Shown here piece after piece: positions 1-10,987 of a stretch of DNA of 64,000 nucleotides. Under the pieces are notes generated by a model. It was not told the DNA's origin, ran no database searches, and worked only from the letters and a program-made list of their open reading frames with translations. Each line of letters begins with the position of its first letter. Within the stretch, counting starts at the first letter, position 1. Position numbers and translations under genes: made by a program. The DNA is from Corynebacterium otitidis ATCC 51513 (GTDB lineage: Bacteria > Actinomycetota > Actinomycetes > Mycobacteriales > Mycobacteriaceae), in assembly GCF_000296405.1 (NCBI RefSeq), contig NZ_JH815193.1, positions 1-64,000 of the forward strand, read 5' to 3'.

Positions 1-2540
<2,540 letters not shown>

Positions 2541-2659
2541 TCTCGTGTGGCTGTGTGTGTGTTGCTGGTGGGTGTCTTGCCGCAATCAATATGTGGTCGT
2601 GGGTTGTGTCTGCTGTGTGGTGTCTGGCGCAGCACCTGGTGGTGTTGTGTTGTGGTTTG

Positions 2660-2779
2660 TGTTGGTGGTTGATGGTGGTGGGGGTCCGCCCGGTTCCGTT
2701 CCGATCCCGGTAGCTAAGCCCATTCACGCTGATGGTACTGCACCTGGTGGGGTGTGGGAGAGTAGGTTACCGCCAACAC
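2660..2779 (+). rRNA. rrf: 5S ribosomal RNA
   Basis: About 120 nt with the conserved CCCGGTTCCGTTCCGATCCC block, the AGCTAAGCCC loop and the GTGGGAGAGTAGG segment. The ends were set by pairing the terminal stem, GTTGGTGGT at 2661 with ACCGCCAAC ending at 2777. It follows the 23S gene after a 120-nt spacer that is very rich in G and T. Confidence 0.95.
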
Positions 2780-2796
2780 TTCAACTTTGAATATGT

Positions 2797-2871
2797 GGGG
2801 TGTGGGGTGTGCCGCCCTCGCCGGTCTCCTTAGTGGGGGTTGGTCGGCGCGGCACACCCCACACCCCTTTT
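2797..2871 (+). terminator. rRNA operon terminator
   Basis: A perfect 19-bp inverted repeat (GGGGTGTGGGGTGTGCCGC at 2797-2815 and its complement at 2849-2867) is followed directly by TTTT. It lies 17 nt after the 5S gene, so it most likely ends the rrn transcript. Confidence 0.92.
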
Positions 2872-2988
2872 GCGTAACTATCTCCGCCCGTGATGGTGGG
2901 GCTATGTTTTGCGTAACCCACATGTCCTTCCGTTTGGGGCTGCTGGTTGGCGGCGGAGCGATCGTCGGGCGGGGCTTCGCGCTCCGGT

Positions 2989-2994
2989 AGGCTT
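2989..2994 (+). promoter_or_regulatory. Candidate -10 box for the TPR-HAD-tlyA run
   Basis: TAGGCT lies 46 nt before the ATG at 3041 and is the only good TANNNT hexamer in this gap. No clear -35 box is visible. It would give a 5' UTR of about 40 nt that contains the AAGG ribosome site. Confidence 0.4.
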
Positions 2995-3040
2995 GTCGCA
3001 GTACGCGTCCGTCGATCGAAGTTGGGGGTAGGGCAAGGCG

Positions 3041-3925
3041 ATGAGTAACGAGCGTGGGGATCGCGACTTCTCGGGCGTCGCCAGGCAGAAACGTTCCGGC
3101 CACAAGCCGAAGCCCTCGTCGCGTAACCGGAAGCCCGGTAGGCCTTCTCGTCACGCCGGCCGCGGTGGGCGAACGCGAGGGTCCGACTCGAACGTGCGCT
3201 ACGCCCCGCAGTCTGAGGCGTTCCGTGATCGGCGGGTGGAGCAGCGCAAGGCCGAGCCCGAGGTTCCCTCCGAGGTGAGCCTGGCTGATCTTGACCCGCT
3301 CGTTCGGCAGGATCTTCGCGTCCTGTCGAAGAAGAACGCCGACGACGTCGGGCTGCATATTGCCGCCGTGTCTCACTTCATCGACGAGGACCCTGAGCGC
3401 GCCCTGGTCCACGGGCGGGCTGCGAAGAACCGGGCGGGTCGGGTGTCTGTCGCCCGCGAGGCCAACGGTGTGGCCGCCTACCGGGCGGGGCAGTGGAAGG
3501 AAGCCCTCGCGGAGCTCCGCGCGGCCCGCCGCATGAGCGGCGGCCCGGGTGCCATGGCGGCGATGGCCGACTGCGAGCGTGCTCTCGCCCGGCCCCGCAA
3601 GGCCATCGACCTTCTTAGCTCCCCGGAGGCGGGTCAGCTCGACCGCGAGGGTGCGATCGAGCTCCGGATCGTCGTGGCCGGGGCGCACCACGACGTCGGC
3701 GAGCACGACGCCGCCCTCGAGGTGCTTGCCGCGGCGCGACCCGCGAAGGACGCAGCAGACGTCACCGGCCTCCGGCTCGCCTACGCGTACGCGGACGCCC
3801 TGCTCGCCGCCGGCAACCCCGTTGAGGCTCGGGAGTGGTTCCTCGCGGTTTCCGCGCACGACGAGGAGGGCTTCTTCGACGCCGCCGAGCGCATTGACGA
3901 GATCGACGCCGCGGGGGCTGAGTAG
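3041..3925 (+). CDS. Tetratricopeptide-repeat-like protein of unknown role
   Basis: 294 aa. The first 60 residues are basic (many Arg, Lys, Ser) and probably disordered. The rest (about 85-290) is alpha-helical and Ala/Leu/Glu-rich, with TPR-like units such as the stretch around AAYRAGQWKEALAEL. This fits the corynebacterial protein normally encoded just before the HAD phosphatase and tlyA. The start has a G-rich ribosome site (GGGGGTAGGG). The stop codon is followed immediately by the ATG of the HAD gene (TAGATG), so the two are co-transcribed. The basic tail suggests RNA or ribosome binding, but that is inference only. Confidence 0.8.
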   Translation: MSNERGDRDFSGVARQKRSGHKPKPSSRNRKPGRPSRHAGRGGRTRGSDSNVRYAPQSEAFRDRRVEQRKAEPEVPSEVSLADLDPLVRQDLRVLSKKNADDVGLHIAAVSHFIDEDPERALVHGRAAKNRAGRVSVAREANGVAAYRAGQWKEALAELRAARRMSGGPGAMAAMADCERALARPRKAIDLLSSPEAGQLDREGAIELRIVVAGAHHDVGEHDAALEVLAAARPAKDAADVTGLRLAYAYADALLAAGNPVEAREWFLAVSAHDEEGFFDAAERIDEIDAAGAE

Positions 3926-4906
3926 ATGTCGGCCTTCGAGGGCTACGACGGCCTGCTTGTCGATCTCGACGGCACGGTGTGGCGCGGCGACGAGCTCATC
4001 CCTGGTGCGGATGAGGCCCTGTCCGCCGGTCCGTCCGCGGTGTTCGCGACGAACAACGCCTCGCGTTCGGCCTCCGCGGTGGCGGAGAAGCTCCGCGCCC
4101 TGGGTGTGCCGGCCGAGGCTGGCGACGTCGTGACCTCCTCGGCGGCCGCCGCGCGGCTCGTCGCCGAGAGCGTGCCGGAAGGCGCCGCGGTGCTCGTCTT
4201 GGGGACCGACGCGCTCGTCGACCTCGTGGCGGCGGAGGGCCTGCGCCCGGTCTCTAGCGCCGAGGACGAGCCCACGGTCGTCATCCAGGGCCACAGCCCA
4301 GAAACGGGTTGGCCCCAGCTCAGCGAGGCTGCGCTCGCGCTGCGCGCGGGCGCGAGGTTCGTGGCGACCAACCTGGATAGCTCGCTGCCCTCGGCCAGGG
4401 GCCTGCTCGTCGGCAACGGCTCGATGGTGCGCGCCGTCGCCAACGCCACCGGGTGGGAGCCGGAGTGCGCCGGCAAGCCCGAGCCGCACATGTACGAGAT
4501 GGCGGTGTCCTCCCGCGGCTGGCGGCGCCCGCTCGTCGTCGGCGACCGGCTGGACACGGACATCGCCGCCGCGGCGCGGGCCGGCTATGACTCGCTGCAC
4601 GTGCTCACGGGCGTCTCCCGTGCGGGGGATCTTCTCGCCGCCCGGGAGGCCGAGCGGCCGACGTTCATCGCCCCTGACTTCGGCGCCGCTTCCCGCGCGC
4701 CGCTCGAGGAGTTCCGCCCCCGGCCGGTCGAGGGCGTCGAGGCCTCCGACGACGAGGATGGCGGTCTCGTCGTTTCGGCCCGGGTCGGTGGCCACGAGGG
4801 GCTTCTTGGGCTCGTGCACGCCGCGTGGTCGCTTCCCGAGCCGCCGCGCGCCGTGCGCGGCGCGGACGACGACAGCCGCCGGGTGCTCGAGGGGTGGGGC
4901 CTGTGA
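3926..4906 (+). CDS. HAD-superfamily (subfamily IIA) hydrolase
   Basis: 326 aa, predicted to be a cytosolic phosphatase of the NagD/PGP type. The catalytic DLDGTVWRG motif has the nucleophile Asp13 and acid/base Asp15; the TNN motif (FATNNASRS) follows near residue 45; GKPEPHMYE supplies the conserved Lys; VVGDRLDTDI is the metal-binding Asp motif. After about residue 265 there is a roughly 60-residue tail with no HAD motif, rich in acidic residues and then Ala/Val. The substrate cannot be told from sequence. The gene abuts the TPR gene and overlaps the next small gene by a GTGA junction. Confidence 0.88.
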   Translation: MSAFEGYDGLLVDLDGTVWRGDELIPGADEALSAGPSAVFATNNASRSASAVAEKLRALGVPAEAGDVVTSSAAAARLVAESVPEGAAVLVLGTDALVDLVAAEGLRPVSSAEDEPTVVIQGHSPETGWPQLSEAALALRAGARFVATNLDSSLPSARGLLVGNGSMVRAVANATGWEPECAGKPEPHMYEMAVSSRGWRRPLVVGDRLDTDIAAAARAGYDSLHVLTGVSRAGDLLAAREAERPTFIAPDFGAASRAPLEEFRPRPVEGVEASDDEDGGLVVSARVGGHEGLLGLVHAAWSLPEPPRAVRGADDDSRRVLEGWGL

Positions 4907-5076
4907 GCGCGCCCGTGCCCCACGACTCACGGGGCCCCTCGGCAGACGAGATCCGCCGCTCGGTGGGCGAGGTCCTCGCCGAGGAGGGCCACGAGCTCGC
5001 CCGCGAGGCCGAGATCCTCGAGCGGGCCCACGAGCTGCTGCGCGGGGCGCTCGACGAGCCGCGCGGCGAGCACTAG
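4903..5076 (+). CDS. Small conserved-type protein between HAD phosphatase and tlyA
   Basis: 57 aa starting at a GTG that overlaps the stop of the HAD gene (GTGA). The sequence is acidic and helical (EIRRSVGEVLAEEGHELARE and beyond), with no membrane segment or known domain. The overlap and the strong G/C third-position bias support it as a real gene. Upstream in-frame starts would make it overlap the HAD gene extensively and were rejected. Function unknown; the position between the phosphatase and tlyA is its only clue. Confidence 0.7.
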   Translation: MSAPVPHDSRGPSADEIRRSVGEVLAEEGHELAREAEILERAHELLRGALDEPRGEH

Positions 5077-5133
5077 CCCGCCGCCGGCGGCTGATTGTTG
5101 ACGGACACGACTACTTTAGGGCGGTTTTCAACC

Positions 5134-5955
5134 ATGGTGGCACGCAGGAGACTCGACGCGGAGCTCGTCAAGCGGCACCTGGCGCGCTCGCGGGAGCAGG
5201 CCAGCGAGCTCATCAAGGCCGGCGCGGTCACCGTCGACGGCTTCGCCGCGAAGAAGCCCGCCACCCAGGTCACCGGCGGGGCGTCCATCCGCGTCGCCGA
5301 GGGCGCCGTCGACGACTGGGCGTCGCGCGGGGCGCACAAGCTCCTCGGCGCGCTCGAGGCGTTCGAGCCGAAGGGCCTCGACGTGGCCGGGCGCCGCGCG
5401 CTCGACGCGGGCGCCTCGACCGGGGGATTCACCGACGTGCTGCTGCGCCGCGGCGTCGAGGAGGTCGTCGCCGTGGACGTCGGCTACGGCCAGCTGCTGT
5501 GGCGCCTGCAGAACGACGCTCGGGTGCTGGTGCGCGACCGGACCAATATCCGCTCTCTCACCACCGCCGACACCGAGGGCCCGGTGGACCTCATGGTCGG
5601 GGACCTGTCGTTCATCTCCCTCGAGCTGGTGCTGCCCGCGATCCGCGACTGCCTCACCCCGGGCGCCGACCTGCTTCCCATGGTCAAGCCCCAGTTCGAG
5701 GTGGGCCGCGAGCGGCTGGGCAGCGGCGGGGTCGTGCGCGATCCGGCGCTGCGCCGCGAGGCCGTGATGGGCGTCGTGGCGGCCGCCCGGAAGCTGGGCC
5801 TGAGCCTGCGCGGGGCGGTGGCCTCCCCGTTGCCGGGGCCGAGCGGGAACGTAGAATTTTTCCTGTGGCTCGTCAACGACGCCGGGGAGAGCGCCCCGGC
5901 CGACGACGTCGCCGGCGAGCTAGTCGACGTTGCCATTAAGGAGGGTCCGCAATGA
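5134..5955 (+). CDS. tlyA: TlyA-family rRNA 2'-O-methyltransferase (hemolysin A family)
   Basis: 273 aa. An N-terminal S4 RNA-binding domain (about 1-60, with ARSREQASELIKAGAVTVDG) is followed by an FtsJ-like SAM methyltransferase domain: ALDAGASTGGFTD is the SAM-binding loop, then DLSFISL and MVKPQFEVG. TlyA in mycobacteria methylates the ribose of cytidines in 16S and 23S rRNA, which makes ribosomes sensitive to capreomycin. The ATG at 5134 gives the usual length and starts at MVARRRLD. The 3' end overlaps the NAD kinase ATG (ATGA at 5952), so the two are translationally coupled. Confidence 0.93.
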   Translation: MVARRRLDAELVKRHLARSREQASELIKAGAVTVDGFAAKKPATQVTGGASIRVAEGAVDDWASRGAHKLLGALEAFEPKGLDVAGRRALDAGASTGGFTDVLLRRGVEEVVAVDVGYGQLLWRLQNDARVLVRDRTNIRSLTTADTEGPVDLMVGDLSFISLELVLPAIRDCLTPGADLLPMVKPQFEVGRERLGSGGVVRDPALRREAVMGVVAAARKLGLSLRGAVASPLPGPSGNVEFFLWLVNDAGESAPADDVAGELVDVAIKEGPQ

Positions 5956-6896
5956 CGTCGGGTTCCCCTGGTTCGCGGGAGATTCTTCTGGTGCCGCACA
6001 TGGGGCGGCGCTCCAACGCGCTCGCCGCGTCGCGGGCCGCGGAGATTCTCCTCGCCGCCGGGATCGGGGTGCGGGTGGTCGAGCACCGCGACCCGAGCCA
6101 GTTCGACGACGACCCGGTGCTGGGCGGGCTGGAGCGCTTCCCGCACACCCCGGCCGCGGCGGAGGGCGTCGAGCTCATCCTCGTGCTCGGCGGGGACGGC
6201 ACGTTCCTGCGGGCCGCGGACCTCGCGCACGACGCGGACCTGCCCGTGCTGGGCATCAACCTCGGCCACGTCGGGTTCCTCGCCGAGTGGGAGGCCGCCT
6301 CGCTCGAGGAGGCGATGCGCCGCGTCGTGGAGCGCGACTACCGCGTCGAGGACCGCATGACCCTGGATGTGTCGATCTCGAACTCGGAGCTCGACTTCCA
6401 CGCCAGCGGTTGGGCACTCAACGAGGTCTCCATCGAGAACCTCAACCGGCGCGGCGTGCTCGACGCGACCCTCGAGGTCGACGGCCGGCCGGTGAGCTCG
6501 TTTGGCTGCGACGGGATCCTCGTGTCCTCGCCGACGGGCTCGACGGCGTACGCGTTCTCCGCGGGCGGGCCGGTGCTCTGGCCGGAGCTTGACGCGCTGC
6601 TCGTCGTCCCGAACAACGCGCACGCGCTGTTCACCAAGCCGCTCGTGGTGAGCCCCTCGTCGGTGGTAGCCATCGAGTCGACGACGACGACCGCGCCGAC
6701 GCTCGCGGTCATGGACGGCTTCCGACCGGTGGCGATGCCGCCCGGCTCCCGGGTCGAGGTCGTGCGCGGCTCCCGCCCGGTGCGCTGGGTGCGGCTCGAC
6801 GACAAGCCGTTCACCGACCGGCTCGTCACCAAGCTGCGCCTGCCGGTCTCCGGGTGGCGCGGCCCCGCCGGCGAGCAGGGCGAGGAGAAGGCCTAG
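5952..6896 (+). CDS. nadK: NAD kinase
   Basis: 314 aa, cytosolic; phosphorylates NAD to NADP using ATP or polyphosphate. It shows the hallmark GGDGT motif (LVLGGDGTFLRAADL, about 78-92), the NLGHVGFLAE segment and the SPTGSTAYAFSAGGP nucleotide-binding loop. Length is typical of actinobacterial PpnK. It overlaps tlyA by 4 nt and is followed, after 81 nt containing a LexA-type box, by recN, the same tlyA-nadK-recN order as in other corynebacteria and mycobacteria. Confidence 0.95.
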   Translation: MTSGSPGSREILLVPHMGRRSNALAASRAAEILLAAGIGVRVVEHRDPSQFDDDPVLGGLERFPHTPAAAEGVELILVLGGDGTFLRAADLAHDADLPVLGINLGHVGFLAEWEAASLEEAMRRVVERDYRVEDRMTLDVSISNSELDFHASGWALNEVSIENLNRRGVLDATLEVDGRPVSSFGCDGILVSSPTGSTAYAFSAGGPVLWPELDALLVVPNNAHALFTKPLVVSPSSVVAIESTTTTAPTLAVMDGFRPVAMPPGSRVEVVRGSRPVRWVRLDDKPFTDRLVTKLRLPVSGWRGPAGEQGEEKA

Positions 6897-6929
6897 CGCC
6901 GCCCCGCCTCGGCCCGCCCCACCGGGCAT

Positions 6930-6945
6930 TCGAACGTCCATTCGA
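6930..6945 (+). promoter_or_regulatory. LexA (SOS) box at recN
   Basis: TCGAACGTCCATTCGA matches the actinobacterial SOS box (TCGAAC-N4-GTTCGA) in 11 of 12 defined positions. It covers the presumed -35 region (TTCGAA at 6941, 18 nt before TAGGCT), which is where a repressor would block transcription. Confidence 0.82.
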
Positions 6946-6964
6946 AAGACGTCCGGCTCCGCGC

Positions 6965-6970
6965 TAGGCT
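6965..6970 (+). promoter_or_regulatory. recN -10 box, leaderless
   Basis: TAGGCT ends 7 nt before the ATG at 6978, so transcription should begin at or next to the start codon. No ribosome site precedes the ATG. Confidence 0.7.
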
Positions 6971-6977
6971 TGGGGCC

Positions 6978-8726
6978 ATGCTCAGCGAGATCACGATCGA
7001 GAACCTCGGGGTCATCCCGCGCGCGACCGCCGAGTTCAGCCCCGGACTGACGGTGGTGACCGGCGAGACCGGCGCCGGCAAGACGATGGTGGTCACGAGC
7101 CTGCGCCTGCTCGCCGGGGCGCGCTCGGACTCGTCTCGGATCCGGCAGGGCGCGGCGAAGGCGATCGTCGAGGGGCTCGTCGACGTCGAGGCCGCGGAGG
7201 AGGGCGCCCGCGCCGCGGCGCTCGACGCGGTCGACGAGGCCGGCGGGACGGTCGACTCCGGCGAGGTCGTCGTCTCCAGGGAGGTCAGCGCCCAGGGCCG
7301 CTCCAAGGCCCGGCTCGGCGGGCGGCTCGTGCCCGCCGCGGCGCTGGCGCGGTTCACCGAGCCGCTCGTCGCGATCCACGGCCAGAACGACCAGCTCCGG
7401 CTGCTCTCCGCGGAGCAGCAGCTCGCCGCGCTCGACCGCTTCGGTGCGGACATCCCGCCGCTGGCGGAGTCCTACCGGGAGGCGTTCCGCGAGTACTCGG
7501 CCCTCGCCAGGGACCTGAAGCGCCGCACCGCGAAGCGGCGCGAGCTCGCCCAGGAGGTCGACCGGCTCGACTACGCCATCGCCGAGATCGACGAGGTCGA
7601 CCCGCAGCCGGGCGAGCTCGAGTCGCTCAGCGAGACGATCAAGCGGCTGCAGAGCGTCGACGGGCTACGCGAGGCGGTGACCACCGCGGTCGCCGCGATC
7701 GACGGGGCGGGCGCGCTCGAGGAGTTCGCCGGCGCGGAGGACGCCGAGGGCGCCGCCGACCTGCTGGGCCGGGCGCAGTCCGCGCTGCAGGGCACCGAGG
7801 ACTCCGAGATCGACGGGATCGCCGCGCGGCTCTCCGAGCTCACCGCCGCGCTCACGGGCATCTCCGGGGAGCTCGGCCAGGTCCTCTCGCAGCTGCCCAC
7901 CGACCCCGAGGCCCTCGAGGGCGCGCTGCAGCGCCAGAGCCAGCTGAAGTCCCTCACCCGCAAGTACGCCCCCGACATCGACGGGGTGATCGAGTGGCGG
8001 CGCAAGGCCGAGCGGCGCCGCTCCCAGATCGACATCAGCCCCGAGGCGATCGAGGAGCTCGAGCGGCGCCTCGCCGAGGCGAAGGAGAGGGTCGAGTCAC
8101 GCGGGGTGAGCCTCAGGGAGGCCCGCCGGGAAGCCGCCTCGCGCCTCGAAGCCGAGGTCACCGAGGAGCTCCACGGGCTCGCGATGCCCAAGGCCTCAAT
8201 CGTCGTCGCGATGCGCGAGTCGAAGCCCACCATCGACGGGCTCGACGAGGTCGAACTCGAGCTCAAGGCCACCGGCGGGGCCAGGCCCGCGCCGCTCGCG
8301 CAGGCCGCTTCCGGCGGCGAGCTCTCCCGCGTCATGCTCGCCGTCGAGGTCGTCCTCGCGAAGACGAGCTCCGGGGCGACGCTCGTCTTCGACGAGATCG
8401 ACGCGGGCGTGGGCGGCCGCGCCGCCGGCGAGATCGGCCGCCGGCTCGCCCAGCTCGCGGAGCACAACCAGGTCATCGTCGTCACCCACCTGCCGCAGGT
8501 CGCCGCGTTCGGCGACCGGCACCTCGTCGTCACCAAGGAGGTCACCGACGAGTCGGTCACCTCCGGGGTGCGCGCCCTGGACGGCGAGGAGCGCGTCTCC
8601 GAGCTCGCGCGCATGCTCGCCGGGCTCGACGACACCGAGACCGGCCGGGCGCACGCCCGCGAGCTCCTCGAGCGCGCCCGCGCAGATGCCGCCCCGCGCG
8701 CCTCAACCACCGCGGCCGCCGGGTAG
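6978..8726 (+). CDS. recN: DNA repair protein RecN
   Basis: 582 aa SMC-like ATPase that acts at double-strand breaks during recombinational repair. Walker A is GETGAGKT (about residues 30-37); a long coiled-coil middle (about 155-380, rich in Glu/Arg/Leu) follows; the ABC signature is ASGGELSRVML; Walker B is TLVFDEIDAGVGG. Length is normal for the family. The LexA box and leaderless -10 directly upstream predict SOS induction. It is separated from steA by only 15 nt, within which steA has its own -10. Confidence 0.95.
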   Translation: MLSEITIENLGVIPRATAEFSPGLTVVTGETGAGKTMVVTSLRLLAGARSDSSRIRQGAAKAIVEGLVDVEAAEEGARAAALDAVDEAGGTVDSGEVVVSREVSAQGRSKARLGGRLVPAAALARFTEPLVAIHGQNDQLRLLSAEQQLAALDRFGADIPPLAESYREAFREYSALARDLKRRTAKRRELAQEVDRLDYAIAEIDEVDPQPGELESLSETIKRLQSVDGLREAVTTAVAAIDGAGALEEFAGAEDAEGAADLLGRAQSALQGTEDSEIDGIAARLSELTAALTGISGELGQVLSQLPTDPEALEGALQRQSQLKSLTRKYAPDIDGVIEWRRKAERRRSQIDISPEAIEELERRLAEAKERVESRGVSLREARREAASRLEAEVTEELHGLAMPKASIVVAMRESKPTIDGLDEVELELKATGGARPAPLAQAASGGELSRVMLAVEVVLAKTSSGATLVFDEIDAGVGGRAAGEIGRRLAQLAEHNQVIVVTHLPQVAAFGDRHLVVTKEVTDESVTSGVRALDGEERVSELARMLAGLDDTETGRAHARELLERARADAAPRASTTAAAG

Positions 8727-8728
8727 GG

Positions 8729-8734
8729 GACAAT
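8729..8734 (+). promoter_or_regulatory. steA -10 box, leaderless
   Basis: GACAAT lies 7 nt before ATG 8742, the spacing seen at other leaderless starts in this window. It supports ATG 8742 over ATG 8733, which would lie inside the hexamer. Confidence 0.5.
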
Positions 8735-8741
8735 GGCGCGC

Positions 8742-9926
8742 ATGAGTCTGTTCTCCCGCAAAGAAGAGCTGCCCGGCCTCAGCGCACCCATCAGGGACTT
8801 AAGCCGGGCGACTCGCGCGAGCAAGGCGGTCCAGAAGGTCGCCGCGGGCGACATCGTCGTCATCGCTGAGCCGAATATCTCCCGCGGTACCGCCCAGCTG
8901 CTCGTCGACCTGGAGCCCGCCGCCGTGGTCAACACGGCGCAGTTCTCGACCGGGAGCGTGCCGCTCTTCGGGCCGCAGATGCTCCTCGACGCCGGCATCA
9001 CCCTCGTCGAGGACGCCGGCGTCGACGTTCTCGAGCACCTCCGCGACGGCAAGACCGCGAGGCTCACCGACTCCGGGGAGCTCTTCCACGGGGAGACGCT
9101 GCTCGGCTCGGGCCGGGTGCTCACCCAGGCGGGCGTGGAGTTCGACTTCTCGGAGGCGGAGCGCAACCTCGTCGAGCGCGTCGAGGCCTACTTCGGCAAC
9201 ACCGTCGAGTTCCTCCGCTCCGAGGCGCCGCTGCTCATCGACGGGCTCGGCGTCCCGGAGACCGGGCTCGACGCCACCGGCGAGGCGGCGCTCGTCATCG
9301 CCCCGGGCCCCGAGCAGGGCCGGGTGCTTAAAGACCTGCGGGGCTTCATCAAGGCGCGCAGCCCGATGATCGTCGCCATCGACGAGGCCGCCGACCTCGT
9401 CGTCGAGCAGGGCTACACCCCAGATGTCGCGCTGGGCGACCCGACCCGCATCCAGGCCGCGACGCTGCGCGCGGCGCGCCGCGTGGTGCTGCCGGCCGCG
9501 CCCGACGGGCACGCCGCCGGCCTCGAGCGGATCCAGGACCTCGGGGTGGGGGCGATGACGTTCCCCGCCGCGACCGAGTCGACGACGGACCTGGGACTGT
9601 TGCTCGCGCACTTCCACGGAGCGGACCTCATCGTCAACGCCTCCGAGCCGCTCACGCTCGACGCGATCATCGGGGAGCGCGCCGGCCTCGGCGAGCCGCT
9701 GCAGTCGCCGGCGGCGCTTCTCACCCGGCTGCGCGTCGCCGATAAGCTCGTCGGGGTCGCCGCGGCCGCCGAGATCGGCACCCGCCGCGAGGGCGCGGGC
9801 GGCGCGTGGCTGCTCGCGATCCTGGGCGTGCTCGCCGCGATCGTCTCCGTCGTGCTCGTCGCCGGGTTCGGCGGCGGCGACGGCTTCGCGGAGAACCTCG
9901 AGCAGACCTTCGGCAACCTCGTCTAA
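8742..9926 (+). CDS. steA: Cytokinetic ring protein SteA
   Basis: 394 aa. The large cytosolic part resembles a thiamine-pyrophosphokinase-like fold (MIVAIDEAADLVVEQGYTPD, ALGDPTRI). A single C-terminal membrane helix follows (WLLAILGVLAAIVSVVLVAG, about 355-375), then a short tail. In C. glutamicum SteA forms a complex with SteB at the division ring and promotes peptidoglycan cleavage for daughter-cell separation. The start is ATG 8742 (MSLFSRKEE), chosen from the leaderless promoter and the typical N-terminus. The neighbour downstream is steB. Confidence 0.9.
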   Translation: MSLFSRKEELPGLSAPIRDLSRATRASKAVQKVAAGDIVVIAEPNISRGTAQLLVDLEPAAVVNTAQFSTGSVPLFGPQMLLDAGITLVEDAGVDVLEHLRDGKTARLTDSGELFHGETLLGSGRVLTQAGVEFDFSEAERNLVERVEAYFGNTVEFLRSEAPLLIDGLGVPETGLDATGEAALVIAPGPEQGRVLKDLRGFIKARSPMIVAIDEAADLVVEQGYTPDVALGDPTRIQAATLRAARRVVLPAAPDGHAAGLERIQDLGVGAMTFPAATESTTDLGLLLAHFHGADLIVNASEPLTLDAIIGERAGLGEPLQSPAALLTRLRVADKLVGVAAAAEIGTRREGAGGAWLLAILGVLAAIVSVVLVAGFGGGDGFAENLEQTFGNLV

Positions 9927-9927
9927 A

Positions 9928-9959
9928 CCGATTCCGCCTCGCAGAGGAGGCGGGGTCGG
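9928..9959 (+). repeat. Hairpin between steA and steB
   Basis: Inverted repeat: CCGA at 9928 pairs with TCGG at 9956 and CCGCCTC at 9934 pairs with GAGGCGG at 9947, with a 6-nt loop. No T-run follows, so it is probably not a full terminator; it may attenuate transcription or protect the mRNA end between the two genes. Confidence 0.6.
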
Positions 9960-9984
9960 GTGACCCCAAGGAGGAACCAAGCAC

Positions 9985-10908
9985 ATGTCAGGACATGCGA
10001 AGGGCGGCATGCTCGTCGCCGGCCTCGGCTTCGGCGTGGCCGCCGGGGTGGCCGCGGGCGCGCTCGTCATCGCCCCGAACCTGCCCGACGGCTCGGCCCA
10101 GGAGATCAACCAGGTGCGCGCCGAGCGCGACGACGCCGAGGAGCGCGCCCAGTCCAACGAGGCGCAGGCGAAGGCCGCCGACGGGGTGGCCGCCGGGCTC
10201 GCGGAGGCGGCGCTCGGCGGGCAGCTCGACGACGTCGGCGTCGTCGTGTTCGCCGCCGCGAGCGCGAACCCGGAGGACCTCTCCGAGGTGGAGCGGCTCC
10301 TGGAGGCCGCCGGCGCCGGCCCGGTGAGCGTCATCGAGCTGACCGACCGGTTCTTCTCCTCGGAGGGCGCCGACGAGCTCAAGTCGCTGGTGAGCAACAC
10401 GCTGCCCGCCGGCGCGCAGCTCAGCGAGGACAACCTCTCGCCGGGCACCCACGCAGGTGAGGCGCTCGCCGCCGCGCTCATCGACGGCGAGGACTCCGAC
10501 GCGGTGAGCGACGAGGACCGCGAGCTGCTCCTCGACACGCTCGCGGACGCGGGCTTCTTAAGCTACGAGGGCGCCGAGCCCGCGGCGGCCGCGGTGTTCG
10601 TCGGCGGCGACTCCGACGGCGCGGGTAACGCCGCGTTCGGCGCGGGGCTCGCCGCGGAGTTCATGACCGCCGTCGCCGGGGAGGCCGACGGCGCGGTGCT
10701 CGCGGCCCGCCCGGGCAGCGCCGCCGACGCCGGGGCGATCGGCCGGGTGCGCTCCGCGGGCGTCGACGGGCTCTCCACGGTCGACTCGCTCGACCGGGGC
10801 TGGGGCCGCGTCGCGACCGTGCTGGCGCTCGCCGAGGCGCTCGACGGCACCACCGGCGACTACGGCGCCGCGAAGGGCGCGGACGCGCCCGTCCCGCGGG
10901 CCAACTAG
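9985..10908 (+). CDS. steB: SteB, MctB/copper-transporter-domain membrane protein
   Basis: 307 aa. One N-terminal membrane helix (about 8-28, LVAGLGFGVAAGVAAGALVI) is followed by a short coiled coil (INQVRAERDDAEERA) and a large extracellular domain of the MctB family (named for a mycobacterial outer-membrane copper protein). The SteAB complex at the septum regulates the cell-wall hydrolase RipA in C. glutamicum. Start ATG 9985 has an excellent AGGAGGAA ribosome site. Pairing with steA makes a division role far more likely than copper transport. Confidence 0.88.
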   Translation: MSGHAKGGMLVAGLGFGVAAGVAAGALVIAPNLPDGSAQEINQVRAERDDAEERAQSNEAQAKAADGVAAGLAEAALGGQLDDVGVVVFAAASANPEDLSEVERLLEAAGAGPVSVIELTDRFFSSEGADELKSLVSNTLPAGAQLSEDNLSPGTHAGEALAAALIDGEDSDAVSDEDRELLLDTLADAGFLSYEGAEPAAAAVFVGGDSDGAGNAAFGAGLAAEFMTAVAGEADGAVLAARPGSAADAGAIGRVRSAGVDGLSTVDSLDRGWGRVATVLALAEALDGTTGDYGAAKGADAPVPRAN

Positions 10909-10987
10909 CCCCGCCGCGGGAGGCCCCGGATCGCCGCCGCGGCGCGGCCCGGGGCGAGGTCGAGACGACGAAGGGAGCGCGACAAGC

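Noticed and set aside
2714-4930. Long minus-strand open frame opposite the TPR and HAD genes
   Set aside because: Arg/Gly/Ala-rich translation without domain or ribosome site; it is the high-G+C mirror of well-supported plus-strand genes.
5484-7379. 631-codon minus-strand frame opposite tlyA, nadK and recN
   Set aside because: No recognisable motif, and all three plus-strand genes carry clear family signatures.
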